Shown here: positions 25,339 through 33,342 of the stretch, one piece after another
How positions within the stretch are numbered: position 1 is the stretch's first letter
How the letters are laid out: the number at the start of each line of letters is the position of its first letter
NCBI GenBank assembly: GCA_019429275.1
Contig: JAHYJC010000044.1
Span: forward strand, 1 to 38,830
DNA length: 38,830 bases
Direction of reading: 5' to 3'
Origin: Lentimicrobium sp.
Lineage (GTDB): Bacteria; Bacteroidota; Bacteroidia; Bacteroidales; Lentimicrobiaceae
Notes under the pieces: generated by a model
What the model was told of the DNA's origin: nothing
Database searches by the model: none
Seen by the model: the letters and a program-made list of their open reading frames with translations, nothing else
Program-made: the position numbers and the translations under genes

Positions 25339-25896
25339 TCATTTAATAGCGTTGATTATTTGTTGTTGAATTTGTTTTTCGCGTAGTGTTTCAATTTTCT
25401 GTTTCAATGCCTTTTCCTTGTTTCGGAGTTTAATGATTTGCAGAATTGTATTCTGTTTTTCGATTTCCGGAACAATTATTTCCAATCCTTCCAATACAAT
25501 TTTTGAAATAGAGGCGATGGAAGTGCCAATAGCTTGAGCTTTAATGGTTGCTTGTATTGAAGGGCTGTTAAGAAGCCATGCAAGATATTCAGGCATTACA
25601 TTTTTGTCTGTTATCCTCATTACAAAAAAAGAAGTAGAAGCAACAGCCGGTTTGTTGTGATTCTCATAAACGGCTGCAAAGTTTTTCGCTCCTTTGGCAG
25701 CAAACAGCACATCACCATCCTTTAGCAAATGCTTTTCAGAAATACCCTTAGCCGCTAAGTCTGGGTGAAGTAAAGCATGTAATTGTCCGTATTCGTCAAA
25801 GTGCTTCGACTGCAAATACACAACTTCTCCAGCGCCAGAAGGCTTTGCAAAGAGTCCGGTTTGGATGTTTGTAATTTCTTTTATTAGCGTTTTCAA
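25339..25896 (-). CDS. half-size type I specificity subunit (single recognition domain)
   Basis: The product has 185 residues: one target-recognition domain (about 1-145, with LLKDGDVLFAAKGAKNFAAV and PEYLAWLLNSPSIQATIKAQ) and one helical spacer (IIVPEIEKQNTILQIIKLRN and onward, ending REKQIQQQIINAIK). Full HsdS proteins have two such units, so this is a half subunit. The start codon is TTG at 25896, supported by AAAGGAA seven bases upstream and by a promoter about 25 bases further; no ATG fits. It is the first gene of the operon, upstream of hsdM, while a complete HsdS is encoded downstream. It could dimerise to give a symmetric target, or compete with the full subunit. Confidence 0.85.
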   Translation of the reverse strand: MKTLIKEITNIQTGLFAKPSGAGEVVYLQSKHFDEYGQLHALLHPDLAAKGISEKHLLKDGDVLFAAKGAKNFAAVYENHNKPAVASTSFFVMRITDKNVMPEYLAWLLNSPSIQATIKAQAIGTSIASISKIVLEGLEIIVPEIEKQNTILQIIKLRNKEKALKQKIETLREKQIQQQIINAIK

Positions 25897-25920
25897 ATTT
25901 ATTCCTTTGTAATGACGCTA

Positions 25921-25951
25921 CAAATATAATTACAATTTTCAAGATTCCAAA
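25921..25951 (-). promoter_or_regulatory. promoter of the type I RM operon
   Basis: On the minus strand TTTG (25951-25948) is followed after 19 bases by TATATTTG (25928-25921). This is an excellent match to the Bacteroidota sigma-ABfr promoter, and the spacing is ideal. The likely start of transcription leaves a short leader of about 20 bases before the TTG start of the half-size S gene. Confidence 0.75.
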
Positions 25952-26175
25952 CTTTTTATGAAATATTTTCAAGTATAGTTTCTACAAATTGCATAAATTC
26001 TATCCTCATAATCTTAGGTTAAAGTGGTACTTTTGGCCTTGGAGAAAGGTTGGCTTGCGGGCAGGACCATGTCTCGTCCTGAAAAAAGTTTACATTTTGA
26101 AGGCAAAAGCCCGAATCTTCAAATTAAAAGTTGTAACAAACGGCAATAGCTTCTCAGGAGAGTTACAGACTCTTA

Positions 26176-26243
26176 TGTATAGATTTTCCATTTTTCTTTA
26201 CAAATGGAACCCGATATGTATAGATTTTCCGGTTTTCTATACA
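26176..26243. repeat. pair of 27-nt palindromes, copy A
   Basis: Two palindromes, 26176-26202 and 26217-26243, start 41 bases apart. Each has 8-base arms and an 11-base centre starting TTTTC. The second has perfect arms TGTATAGA and TCTATACA; the first has TGTATAGA and TCTTTACA (one mismatch). A homologous pair is at 30767-30834. Confidence 0.8.
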
Positions 26244-26341
26244 AATAAAGGTCCTGGTTGCCGTGGCAATACCAAATCACCTGCATTCAAAACCTGAAAC
26301 CAATCCCTGCATAATCATGCTTGCTGCTATACCCCCTCTGG

Positions 26342-26463
26342 CTCCCCCTTCAAGAAGGGGGGAGAACCATTCTACCGGAATTTGAAATAAACAGACCACA
26401 TATAATGGTTTACACAATTCTGAACAATATCAGAATTTATCGTCCCCCTTTCCAGAAAGGGGG
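26342..26463. repeat. CCCCCTT(T)/(A)AAGGGGG hairpins
   Basis: CTCCCCCTT-CAAG-AAGGGGG near 26342-26361 and CCCCCTTT-CCAG-AAAGGGGG at 26444-26463 are strong hairpins with four-base loops. The second has a homologue at 31176-31195 (CCCCCTTT-CCTG-AAAGGGGG). They may act as bidirectional terminators or be dispersed palindromic repeats. Confidence 0.7.
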
Positions 26464-26523
26464 ATAAGAGGGGGATACAAAAAAGAAGAAATATCTGTCT
26501 CATCCTGAAAAGAGTTGCTGCAT

Positions 26524-26782
26524 TCAAAACCTCAACCCAATCCATGCATAAAAATGCCGTGGTAATCCGGGGTAGTAGTAGCGTGGTTCTCTTTTCCCCA
26601 AACTTAGGGCACAGACCAGCAGCATGCTTTTTTGATTTGGTATTGAGTTGCAGCCTTCAGGCTGAGCAGAAAATAGCCTTCGTAATTTAAAGTGTTGGCA
26701 TCGTTAACATACTGATAGCGGTTTTCGTTCAGAAGGATGTCATCCTTGTCGAGTTTACACTAATATCGCTCAGCAATTAGTT
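26524..26782 (-). pseudogene. remnant of a second TonB-dependent receptor
   Basis: The 3' end encodes YAWIGLRF and a stop at 26524-26526, matching the end YAGVGFRF of the intact receptor at 31256. Further pieces align to the receptor at about 31430-31508 and at about 32187-32275. Roughly 70 and 680 bases between the aligned pieces are missing, and in-frame stops are present. This is a heavily deleted paralogue. Confidence 0.8.
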
Positions 26783-27008
26783 TGTTTTTTGTTTGTTCAG
26801 TTTCCATTTTACGGAAAAATCGGCTCTCTGGTCTGAAATCCTTACCACCAAAAGCAATGCGGTAAAGCGAAAGGCTGCTTTTTCATCGATTAATTTTTGA
26901 ATAAAAATTGAATTTTGAAAATTTCTAAAGTTTAATTGTAATTCATTCAAATATATTGAACAGAAATAATAAAACACCCAATCATCCATCCCTCTATTCA
27001 TTTTTTCG

Positions 27009-27016
27009 TAATTTTG
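27009..27016 (+). promoter_or_regulatory. possible -7 box of the AraC/TPR regulator gene
   Basis: TAATTTTG matches TAnnTTTG and lies 40 bases before the ATG at 27056. No clear -33 element is visible. Confidence 0.3.
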
Positions 27017-27055
27017 ATATAGAAAAGTGAACATTTTCAGAGTGTTAAAAGTATC

Positions 27056-28993
27056 ATGACTGGAGGTAGGATTAACGACAGCAGGTTTATTGAGCGGTTA
27101 ACAGAAGTAATTACCGCCAACCTCACCATCGAACAGTTTGGAGTCACAGAACTGGCGCAGGAGATGGGAGTGAGCCGCTCATTTATTCACCGGCATTTAA
27201 AAAAGCACACCAACCAGTCCATCAGCCAATTTATCAGGACTGTGCGTTTGGAGAAGGCCATGGAAATGCTCTTTCAGGGTGACGAGTCCGCTTCAGAAAT
27301 TGCATTCAAAACAGGTTTTGGCAGCCCGGCCTATTTTAACCACTGTTTTCACGAACATTTTGGATTTCCGCCGGGAGAAGCGCGAAAACGTTATCTGAAC
27401 GACCCTGAATCAATAAACACAGGCAAAAATTCTGAAACTATCCGGCCTGTTTCTTCACAACTGCCAAAAACGGGTTGGATGAGCCAACGCAGGAATTTGG
27501 TTTTATCTCTTTTCGCTGTTTTCCTTTTTTTGGTTTTATTTTCGTTGATTTATTTTGGTTACAATAAAGCACCGGTTTCTGAAAAACAAATTGCCGGCGC
27601 CTACAAGTCGGTTGTGGTGCTGCCTTTCAAAAATCTGAGTCCCGATGCAGAAAACCAATACTTTGCCGATGGAATAGCCGAAGACATCCTGAATCATCTA
27701 TCCAGGTTTGAGGAATTGAGAGTTATTTCCAGAACCTCGTCCGAACAGTTTCGGGAGGGAACACATTCGGCTGCTGAGATTTCCCGTAAATTAAATGTAA
27801 ACTATATTCTGGAAGGAAGTGTGCGGCGAGAGGATGAAAAAATCCGCATCAGCGTGCAGTTTATCGAAGCCAGAACCGACCGGCACTTGTGGGCCGAGAA
27901 TTACGACCGGCAACTGGCTGATGTTTTTGCCATTCAAAGCGATATTGCCCAAAAAGTGGCAAACGCGCTGCAGTTTGTCCTGTCGCCGGCAGAAAAACAA
28001 CAGATGGAAAAAATTCCTACCAAAAATACAGAAGCGTATAACTACTATCTGATGGGGCGGTTTTTCTGGAATAAAAGAACTGAAGACGGAATGAAAAAGA
28101 GTGTGGAATATTTTGAAAAAGCCATTTCCGCTGATCCGGATTATGCAAAAGCTTACGCAGGGCTGGCCGATGCTTTTTTTATACAAACCTGGTGGATATG
28201 GGAAAAAAGACCTGATGGCTATGAAATGGCAAAACAAATGGCATTAAAGGCGCTGGAACTGGATAACAATTTGGCCGAAGCCTGGGCCACCCTCGGTTCA
28301 ATTTTATGCTATTCCGACTGGGAATGGGAAGAATCAAGAAAAATGTTAAAAAAAGCCATAGAACTCAATCCGAATTATGCCATTGCCCGGCAATATTACT
28401 CCGAATTGCTTGAGATTCTGAATGAAAAAGACGAGGCACTGGAACAAATAGACAAAGCCATTGAAATTGACCCCTTGTTTTTTATGTACAGAATTCTAAA
28501 ATCAGGTTATAATTACCGTGCCGGGAAATATGATGAAGCACTGGAAGCTCGTCTCGAATCAGAAGAATTATATCCCGGATATAGCTCAAGAGGTTATTAT
28601 TATTTTCTGATTTATTACAAATTGGGAAAGGACCAAAAAGCCATTGAGTCGCTTCAGAAAATATTGGCCAATGATAACACTACCATTAAATTTGTAAATA
28701 CAGCTACTGATGTTTACAGTGATTCGGGGATGAATGGTATTCTGAATTTGATCATCGATCTGGAAAAACAAAAAGTTCCGTCAAATTATCTTCGTATTGC
28801 CAACTGGTATTGTTTGCTTGGAGAAAAAGAACCCGCACTAAACTGGCTGGAAAGGGCAGTTGAAGAGCGGGTGCCCGATATTCCAAGAATGAATTGCAGC
28901 CAGGATTTAAATATCCTGCGAGATGAACCCCGGTTTAATTCACTTATTGAAAAAATGGGTCTCTCGCCTTACGCAAACCTTACTGAAAAATAA
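27056..28993 (+). CDS. AraC-type regulator with TolB-like domain and TPR repeats
   Basis: This 645-residue protein has four parts. An N-terminal AraC helix-turn-helix pair occupies about 5-115 (VTELAQEMGVSRSFIHRHLK; ASEIAFKTGFGSPAYFNHCF). One transmembrane helix lies at about 142-164. A periplasmic TolB-like/FlgO-like domain (about 178-310) has SVVVLPFKNLSPDAENQYFA and YILEGSVRREDEKIRISVQF, the pattern found after adenylate cyclase and CadC-like regulators. Tetratricopeptide repeats follow from about 325 to the end (AEAWATLGSILCYSDWEWEE and similar). It would be a one-component membrane regulator that reads a signal outside the cytoplasm and binds DNA inside. The tandem lipoproteins 227 bases downstream on the same strand are the most likely targets or partners. 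Confidence 0.92.
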   Translation: MTGGRINDSRFIERLTEVITANLTIEQFGVTELAQEMGVSRSFIHRHLKKHTNQSISQFIRTVRLEKAMEMLFQGDESASEIAFKTGFGSPAYFNHCFHEHFGFPPGEARKRYLNDPESINTGKNSETIRPVSSQLPKTGWMSQRRNLVLSLFAVFLFLVLFSLIYFGYNKAPVSEKQIAGAYKSVVVLPFKNLSPDAENQYFADGIAEDILNHLSRFEELRVISRTSSEQFREGTHSAAEISRKLNVNYILEGSVRREDEKIRISVQFIEARTDRHLWAENYDRQLADVFAIQSDIAQKVANALQFVLSPAEKQQMEKIPTKNTEAYNYYLMGRFFWNKRTEDGMKKSVEYFEKAISADPDYAKAYAGLADAFFIQTWWIWEKRPDGYEMAKQMALKALELDNNLAEAWATLGSILCYSDWEWEESRKMLKKAIELNPNYAIARQYYSELLEILNEKDEALEQIDKAIEIDPLFFMYRILKSGYNYRAGKYDEALEARLESEELYPGYSSRGYYYFLIYYKLGKDQKAIESLQKILANDNTTIKFVNTATDVYSDSGMNGILNLIIDLEKQKVPSNYLRIANWYCLLGEKEPALNWLERAVEERVPDIPRMNCSQDLNILRDEPRFNSLIEKMGLSPYANLTEK

Positions 28994-29001
28994 AAAGCAA
29001 C

Positions 29002-29021
29002 ACTGAAAAAGCAAGTTCAGT
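29002..29021. terminator. small hairpin after the regulator gene
   Basis: ACTGAA (29002-29007) and TTCAGT (29016-29021) form a six-base stem with an eight-base loop and are followed by TTATTTTG. It lies just after the regulator stop at 28993, a good place for a terminator, but the stem is weak. Confidence 0.35.
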
Positions 29022-29123
29022 TTATTTTGTCACCAAATAACAACCCATTCATTTCCCGTTTTTACATTTTTTACAATCCCCGGCAACATAATTGAAAGAA
29101 TGTGCAAAAAATTGAAAGTTTTT

Positions 29124-29136
29124 GCAACATAGTTGC
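29124..29136. promoter_or_regulatory. palindrome upstream of the tandem lipoproteins
   Basis: GCAAC-ATA-GTTGC is a perfect 5-base inverted repeat about 85 bases before the first lipoprotein start. It could be a regulator site, possibly for the AraC/TPR regulator, but there is only one copy and the call is weak. Confidence 0.3.
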
Positions 29137-29220
29137 TATGCACTGTCTCTTTTTTCTCCCGAAATTGAATGTGGATTAAATCATTTAAATCTGCATTGTT
29201 TAACTTAAAAATCAACGATT

Positions 29221-29811
29221 ATGAAAACACTGTTAAAGTTTTTCTTTTTGATGGCTGGCATCGGCTTTCTTGCCGGCTGCAACAAAACGGAAGCGCTTAT
29301 TGACGATGAAACTGTTGATCTGAAAAAAGCGCAGGTTGAGGTAACCGTGCCATTCGAGGTAAATCTTCTGGGCGAAATTAATGATCTCATATTTGACGAC
29401 CAGGAATGTCTGGATGGGGGTTATCCCGTTCGTGCTGTGGTTGAAACCAGCGGCAACGCTACTCACATGGGTAAAGTCACATTAACTTTTGCTTTCTGTA
29501 CAGGAGGGCCTCCCGATCCGGCTATCCCAAATTCGATCTACACATTTGCCGCCAGTTCATTTGAATTGATAGCTGCAAATGGCGATAAATTATTTCTTTA
29601 TAACGGAGGAGGCGCAGCTATTCTTGGCACAAACGTTCCTCCTGATTATGTAACGGACTACTGGACAAGTATTGCAATCGTTACCGGAGGAACCGGCAGG
29701 TTTGAAGGAGCATCCGGAGAATTGCAAATGAATGATTATTGTACGAGTATAGATGATTACACGCATCACCATTGGACCGGTGAAATTACCCTGGTAAAGG
29801 GGGAAAAGTAA
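29221..29811 (+). CDS. lipoprotein, first of a tandem pair
   Basis: This 196-residue protein has a type II signal sequence with lipobox FLAGC (Cys20). The mature part is acidic at first (DDETVDLKKAQVEVTVPFEV) and then beta-rich, with VVETSGNATHMGKVTLTF, ELIAANGDKLFL, IVTGGTGRFEGASGE and HHHWTGEITL. The GGTGRFEGA motif occurs in calycin or dirigent-like beta-barrel proteins; I cannot assign a ligand. Its paralogue follows 44 bases later with a duplicated leader before the ATG. I expect it to sit in the periplasm or on the surface as a lipoprotein. It is next to the AraC/TolB/TPR regulator and could be its output or its sensor partner. Confidence 0.88.
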   Translation: MKTLLKFFFLMAGIGFLAGCNKTEALIDDETVDLKKAQVEVTVPFEVNLLGEINDLIFDDQECLDGGYPVRAVVETSGNATHMGKVTLTFAFCTGGPPDPAIPNSIYTFAASSFELIAANGDKLFLYNGGGAAILGTNVPPDYVTDYWTSIAIVTGGTGRFEGASGELQMNDYCTSIDDYTHHHWTGEITLVKGEK

Positions 29812-29855
29812 TTTTTATCAAAAATCCAAATTACTTAACTTAAAAAATCAACATC

Positions 29856-30455
29856 ATGAAAACACTTCTTAAACTTTTCTTTTTAGCAGCATTAACCGGC
29901 CTCCTGGCAGGCTGCAACAAAACTGATGCGTTTATTGAGGATGAAACTGTTGAGCTAAAAAAAGCCCAGGTTGAAGTTACCATACCTTTTGAAGCCAATC
30001 TCGTTGGCGAATATGTCGGATTCTTTTTTCCGGGTGATGAAGGATTTGAATGTGATGAAGTTTTTAATTGCCGTGTTTTGATTGACGCACAAGGCACAGC
30101 AACGCACATGGGAAAAATAGAAGCGCATTTTAACTTTTGTGCCTGTGGCCCCGACGATCCTGAAATAGAGGGGCCCGACTCGATGTATGGTCCGACTGAC
30201 CTCTGTTTTATTGCCGCAAACGGTGATAAATTGTTTCTGTCTTGTGGTGGCAGTGTTGTGGATGGGAGATTACCGCATCACCCCGAAGATGTGAACAGTT
30301 ACTGGCAAGATCCTTTTGTTATTACCGGTGGCACAGGAAGATTTGAAGGAGCAACCGGCAGCGGCTGGACCGATGATTACAACAGGGACTCTTACCCGGC
30401 CAACTCATTCCATCACTGGACAGGAACGATAACAATGGTAAAAGGCGAAAAATAA
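29856..30455 (+). CDS. lipoprotein, second of a tandem pair
   Basis: This 199-residue paralogue of the preceding gene has lipobox LLAGC (Cys20), the same acidic start (EDETVELKKAQVEVTIPFEA), and the matching motifs ATHMGKIEAHFNFC, FIAANGDKLFLS, ITGGTGRFEGATGS and HHWTGTITMVKGEK. It differs by additional cysteines (GFECDEVFNCRV, FCACGP), which may form disulfides. The leader TTAACTTAAAAA shortly before each ATG is shared by both genes, so the duplication included the 5' region. Its function is unknown. Confidence 0.88.
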   Translation: MKTLLKLFFLAALTGLLAGCNKTDAFIEDETVELKKAQVEVTIPFEANLVGEYVGFFFPGDEGFECDEVFNCRVLIDAQGTATHMGKIEAHFNFCACGPDDPEIEGPDSMYGPTDLCFIAANGDKLFLSCGGSVVDGRLPHHPEDVNSYWQDPFVITGGTGRFEGATGSGWTDDYNRDSYPANSFHHWTGTITMVKGEK

Positions 30456-30609
30456 CTCACAAAAACTGTTGCCATGGAACCTTTTCAATTTCCGATTTAA
30501 TCCATTGGTTCAAAGGCATTGACGCAGTTTTTCTTCCCCTCCGTTTTTTTTACCGGCTTTAACAGTTTGGTATGGCGAAGGGGATTTTTAATGCATTTAT
30601 CTTTTCGGA

Positions 30610-30755
30610 TTAATACGCCCGCTGAAAAACAATTTCACTCAAACCTTCAACTTTTTCATTTTCAGTGTCAGTGTAAATTCTGACATTCAAGGTTCCGTCG
30701 TACACTTTCACCACCCGCTCACCGGTCCAGTTAAACTCACCGGCATCAGCCAGGG
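30610..30755 (-). pseudogene. C-terminal fragment of an unidentified protein
   Basis: The minus strand encodes TLADAGEFNWTGERVVKVYD, then TLNVRIYTDTENEKVEGLSE and IVFQRAY with a stop. The sequence reads like the end of a beta-rich secreted protein, but upstream of it the frame runs into the palindrome pair and no further protein-like sequence follows. I take it for a truncated gene. The family is unknown. Confidence 0.45.
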
Positions 30756-30766
30756 TGCATTTTTTA

Positions 30767-30834
30767 TGTAAAGATTTTCTGTTTTTCTTTACAGACGAAA
30801 CCCGAAATATAAAGATTTTCAAGCTTTCTATACA
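30767..30834. repeat. pair of 27-nt palindromes, copy B
   Basis: Two palindromes, 30767-30793 and 30808-30834, start 41 bases apart, exactly as in copy A at 26176. The first has perfect arms TGTAAAGA and TCTTTACA; the second has TATAAAGA and TCTATACA (two mismatches). A degenerate single copy with TGTACAGATTTTC is at 36676. Confidence 0.8.
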
Positions 30835-31029
30835 AATCCTGATATGCCCTGATTCAACGAAAATGAACAAACAGCGATTCAGATAACTCACTAAACGGGC
30901 TTAACCGGAATTTTTTCCGGTAGATACCCGGGAATGAAACTATCTCCCGCGCTCAAAACCCAACCCCCGCGTAATCCTGCCTGCTGCTATACCCCCTCCC
31001 GCCGCATACGCTGCGCTAATGAGGGCAGG

Positions 31030-31090
31030 TGTCTCCCCCGGTGCCTGAGCAGCTTGCCCCGCTTTTTCGGCGGGGGAGTCGAAGGCATCG
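31030..31090. repeat. nested inverted repeat CTCCCCCGGTGCCT ... AGGCATCGGGGGAG
   Basis: The outer arms CTCCCCCGGTGCCT and AGGCATCGGGGGAG pair with one mismatch, and inside them GCCCCGC and GCGGGG form a second stem around TTTTT. Part of the same repeat recurs at 36498-36550. It probably belongs to a dispersed palindromic repeat family. Confidence 0.65.
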
Positions 31091-31175
31091 GGGGAGAACC
31101 GTTCTATCAGGATTTGAAATAAACAGACCACTTATAGTGTTTAACACAATTCTGAACAAAATCAGAATCTATCGT

Positions 31176-31195
31176 CCCCCTTTCCTGAAAGGGGG
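31176..31195. repeat. CCCCCTTT-CCTG-AAAGGGGG hairpin
   Basis: A perfect eight-base stem with a four-base loop, homologous to the one at 26444. It lies 60 bases after the receptor stop and could end receptor transcription on the minus strand. Confidence 0.65.
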
Positions 31196-31255
31196 ATAAG
31201 AGGGGGATACAAAAATGAAGAAACATCTGTCTTATCCTGAGGAGAGTTGCTATGC

Positions 31256-33319
31256 TCAAAACCTAAACCCAACCCCCGCGTAACCATGCCTCGGCAATCC
31301 CGGGTAATAGTAACGTGGTTCATTGTTTCCAAATGCCACAGCATTCACCAGCAGCATGGAAGCGTAATGTGTGTTGGTGAGGTTATTGATACCGGCATAC
31401 AGATTCAAACCTCCTGTTTTTTTGATTTGAAACTGAGTTGCTGCTTTCAGGCTGAGCAGAAAATAGCCTTCGTATTTTAAAGTGTTGGCATCATTAACAT
31501 TCTGATTGCCGGTGTATTGCAGGTGGGTGGAAACCTCCAGTTTTTTTATCGGATTCCACGAAAGCTGCAGTTGCGCGTATTGTTCGGGGATGCCGGGCAG
31601 ATCATTGCCATTGTATATGTTTCCATCATCGGTAAAATCGACAAAACGGTTTCGGGAAAATGTGTAGCTCAAGGTGGATTTCAGGTTTCCCGGGAAAGCG
31701 CTGAAATCGAAAATCCGGTTGCGCAGCAGCAGTTCAAGTCCCTGGTGACGGGTTTTGCCGGCATTCATTCCGGTAAAAATATCTTCGGTTATTCGCTTGG
31801 TTACCAGCAGATTTCTGAGTTCAATCCAGTAAACAGAAATTTCAGCTTCAACAATTTTATCAAAGAAATTCAGGCGGGCTCCGGTTTCGTACTGCATGCC
31901 TTGTTCAGGTTTGATGTCAGGATTTACATCTCCAACAGGCAAAAGTGTTTCCTCGGGCGAAGGCATGGAGAAGCCATGGCTCACCGAAGCATAAAAGGTC
32001 AGGTGATTGCCGGCAGCGTAATTCATTCCTATCCTTGGCGAAAAAATCATCGGAAAATCGCGCCTGCCCGATTGATCGCCGTTTGCCGAAAATAAGTCGG
32101 TTAGCCGGTAGCGGATGTAGTTCAGGGTACCGGCTGCTGAAAAGCTGAGCCTGGAAGTCGGCCGGTAATTCACGATGCTAAATACACTGAACTGATAACG
32201 GTTTTCTCGGTTTTCATTCAGCAGTATGTTATCCAGGTCGATTTTCCACTTATACTGTTCGGCAATCCAGTCGATGCCCACCACCCAGTCGGTTATCGGC
32301 CGGTAGTAGTTCAGTTTGCTTCGGATTCCGGCACTCAGGGTTTGATCGCTGAGGTTGTTGAAAGGGCGTTTTTCGTAATTATCGCTCCACTTCCCGTGTA
32401 GGGTAAACTGACTGCTGAGCCCGGGCGACAGGAAGTTTGTGAGTGTGGCCCCGGCTAGGGCTTTCCGGTTTTGCTTATGTCCCTCAATGGCTGCCCAGTT
32501 GGCCGCAGCCGCCCGCGGGTCATTTTCAAACTGTGTTTTGCCCAGCGAGCTTGAAATCTGGCCATCAGAATCCATCAGCATCAGGGTTGATTTCAGGTTC
32601 CATCCCGATTTTTTCCACCTGGCTGTCGAAAGGAAAGAGGTGCGCCTGAATTCATTGTTGTCTCGGTAACCATCGGATTGCAGGTGGCTGAGGCTGCTCC
32701 AAAGGCTGGTGTTTTTGGAGTTCAGTGTTCCTGAAAGATTGGTTTTCAAGGTATTGAAACTTCCGTAATTCAGGCTGAAGTTTCCCTCATGCTGCATTTT
32801 TTCGGGAGTAAATAAATTGATACTTCCTCCCAGTCCCGAGCCATACAGGGCCGAGGAGGGTCCCCGGATCACTTCAATCCGGCCAAGGTTTTGCAGATCA
32901 ATTTCTTCGGGCGCCGAGATGCCATCGGAAGTGGTGATCGGTATGTCGTTCAGGTACGAACGGATGCGGTTGGTGTTGTAAGGCGTGCGGCTCCCCATTC
33001 CCCGGATGACGATGCGGTTGGTGGTATAGGTTCCGCTTTGCATACTCACACCGGGAAGTGAGTTGAGCGCGGTGGTCATATTGGTTCCGTCGGAAAGGGT
33101 AAGGCTTTCGCCCGACAGCACCGACAGGTTTCCCGGGAAAGTGCGTAAATGGCTGCTCAGCCGGTAGCCTTCAATGGTAACCTTTTCGAGTAAAATGGCA
33201 GAATCGGGTTGCTGATGGTTTGTTGGAAGTTGATCATCTTCCTGGGCATTGGCAGCAAACAGGCCTGAAAGGAATGCCAGGGTGATTGTGAGTCTGAAGT
33301 GAGAATTCGGCTTGAACAT
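31256..33319 (-). CDS. TonB-dependent outer-membrane receptor
   Basis: This 687-residue receptor has a signal peptide (to about residue 25, FAANAQ), a short linker with a probable TonB-box-like segment (LLEKVTIEG, about 43-51), and a plug domain (NMTTALNSLPGVSMQSGTYT, then RIVIRGMGSR and LGRIEVIRGPSSALYGSGLG, about 78-170). A barrel of the siderophore/vitamin type ends in RYYYPGLPRHGYAGVGFRF. Such receptors import iron chelates, cobalamin or other scarce ligands with energy from TonB-ExbBD. The substrate is not evident. A decayed paralogue lies at 26524, and a copy of its own tail lies 300 bases downstream. Upstream is a low-complexity tract, then a PQQ-dependent dehydrogenase on the same strand. 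Confidence 0.93.
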   Translation of the reverse strand: MFKPNSHFRLTITLAFLSGLFAANAQEDDQLPTNHQQPDSAILLEKVTIEGYRLSSHLRTFPGNLSVLSGESLTLSDGTNMTTALNSLPGVSMQSGTYTTNRIVIRGMGSRTPYNTNRIRSYLNDIPITTSDGISAPEEIDLQNLGRIEVIRGPSSALYGSGLGGSINLFTPEKMQHEGNFSLNYGSFNTLKTNLSGTLNSKNTSLWSSLSHLQSDGYRDNNEFRRTSFLSTARWKKSGWNLKSTLMLMDSDGQISSSLGKTQFENDPRAAAANWAAIEGHKQNRKALAGATLTNFLSPGLSSQFTLHGKWSDNYEKRPFNNLSDQTLSAGIRSKLNYYRPITDWVVGIDWIAEQYKWKIDLDNILLNENRENRYQFSVFSIVNYRPTSRLSFSAAGTLNYIRYRLTDLFSANGDQSGRRDFPMIFSPRIGMNYAAGNHLTFYASVSHGFSMPSPEETLLPVGDVNPDIKPEQGMQYETGARLNFFDKIVEAEISVYWIELRNLLVTKRITEDIFTGMNAGKTRHQGLELLLRNRIFDFSAFPGNLKSTLSYTFSRNRFVDFTDDGNIYNGNDLPGIPEQYAQLQLSWNPIKKLEVSTHLQYTGNQNVNDANTLKYEGYFLLSLKAATQFQIKKTGGLNLYAGINNLTNTHYASMLLVNAVAFGNNEPRYYYPGLPRHGYAGVGFRF

Positions 33320-33342
33320 AATCTGAATTTCGGACTATTTTT

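Larger units (their letters stand above)
25952..27055. other. repeat- and relic-rich intergenic region
   Basis: About 1.1 kb without an intact gene. Bases 25952-26170 hold nothing I recognise. Then come two 27-nt palindromes (26176-26243), a receptor-tail relic (26285-26320), CCCCC/GGGGG hairpins near 26342 and 26444, and a deleted TonB-receptor relic (26524-26782). Bases 26783-27008 are AT-rich, with a possible -7 box for the regulator gene at 27009. Confidence 0.7.
30456..31255. other. repeat-rich intergenic region between the lipoproteins and the TonB receptor
   Basis: About 800 bases without an intact gene. It contains a C-terminal protein relic (30610-30755), a palindrome pair (30767-30834), a receptor-tail relic ending DYAGVGF (30950-30990), a nested CTCCCCCGGTGCCT inverted repeat (31030-31090) and a CCCCCTTT hairpin (31176-31195). 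The layout is homologous to 26176-26524. Confidence 0.7.

Noticed and set aside
26066-26110. Insertion-sequence end near TCTCGTCCTGAAAA
   Set aside because: Similar words recur at about 26500 and 31222, but no transposase or matching opposite end is visible, so it is treated as part of the repeat background.
26176-30834. CRISPR array
   Set aside because: Palindromes repeat with 41-base offset, but only two units per site, they share flanking homology and there are no cas genes.
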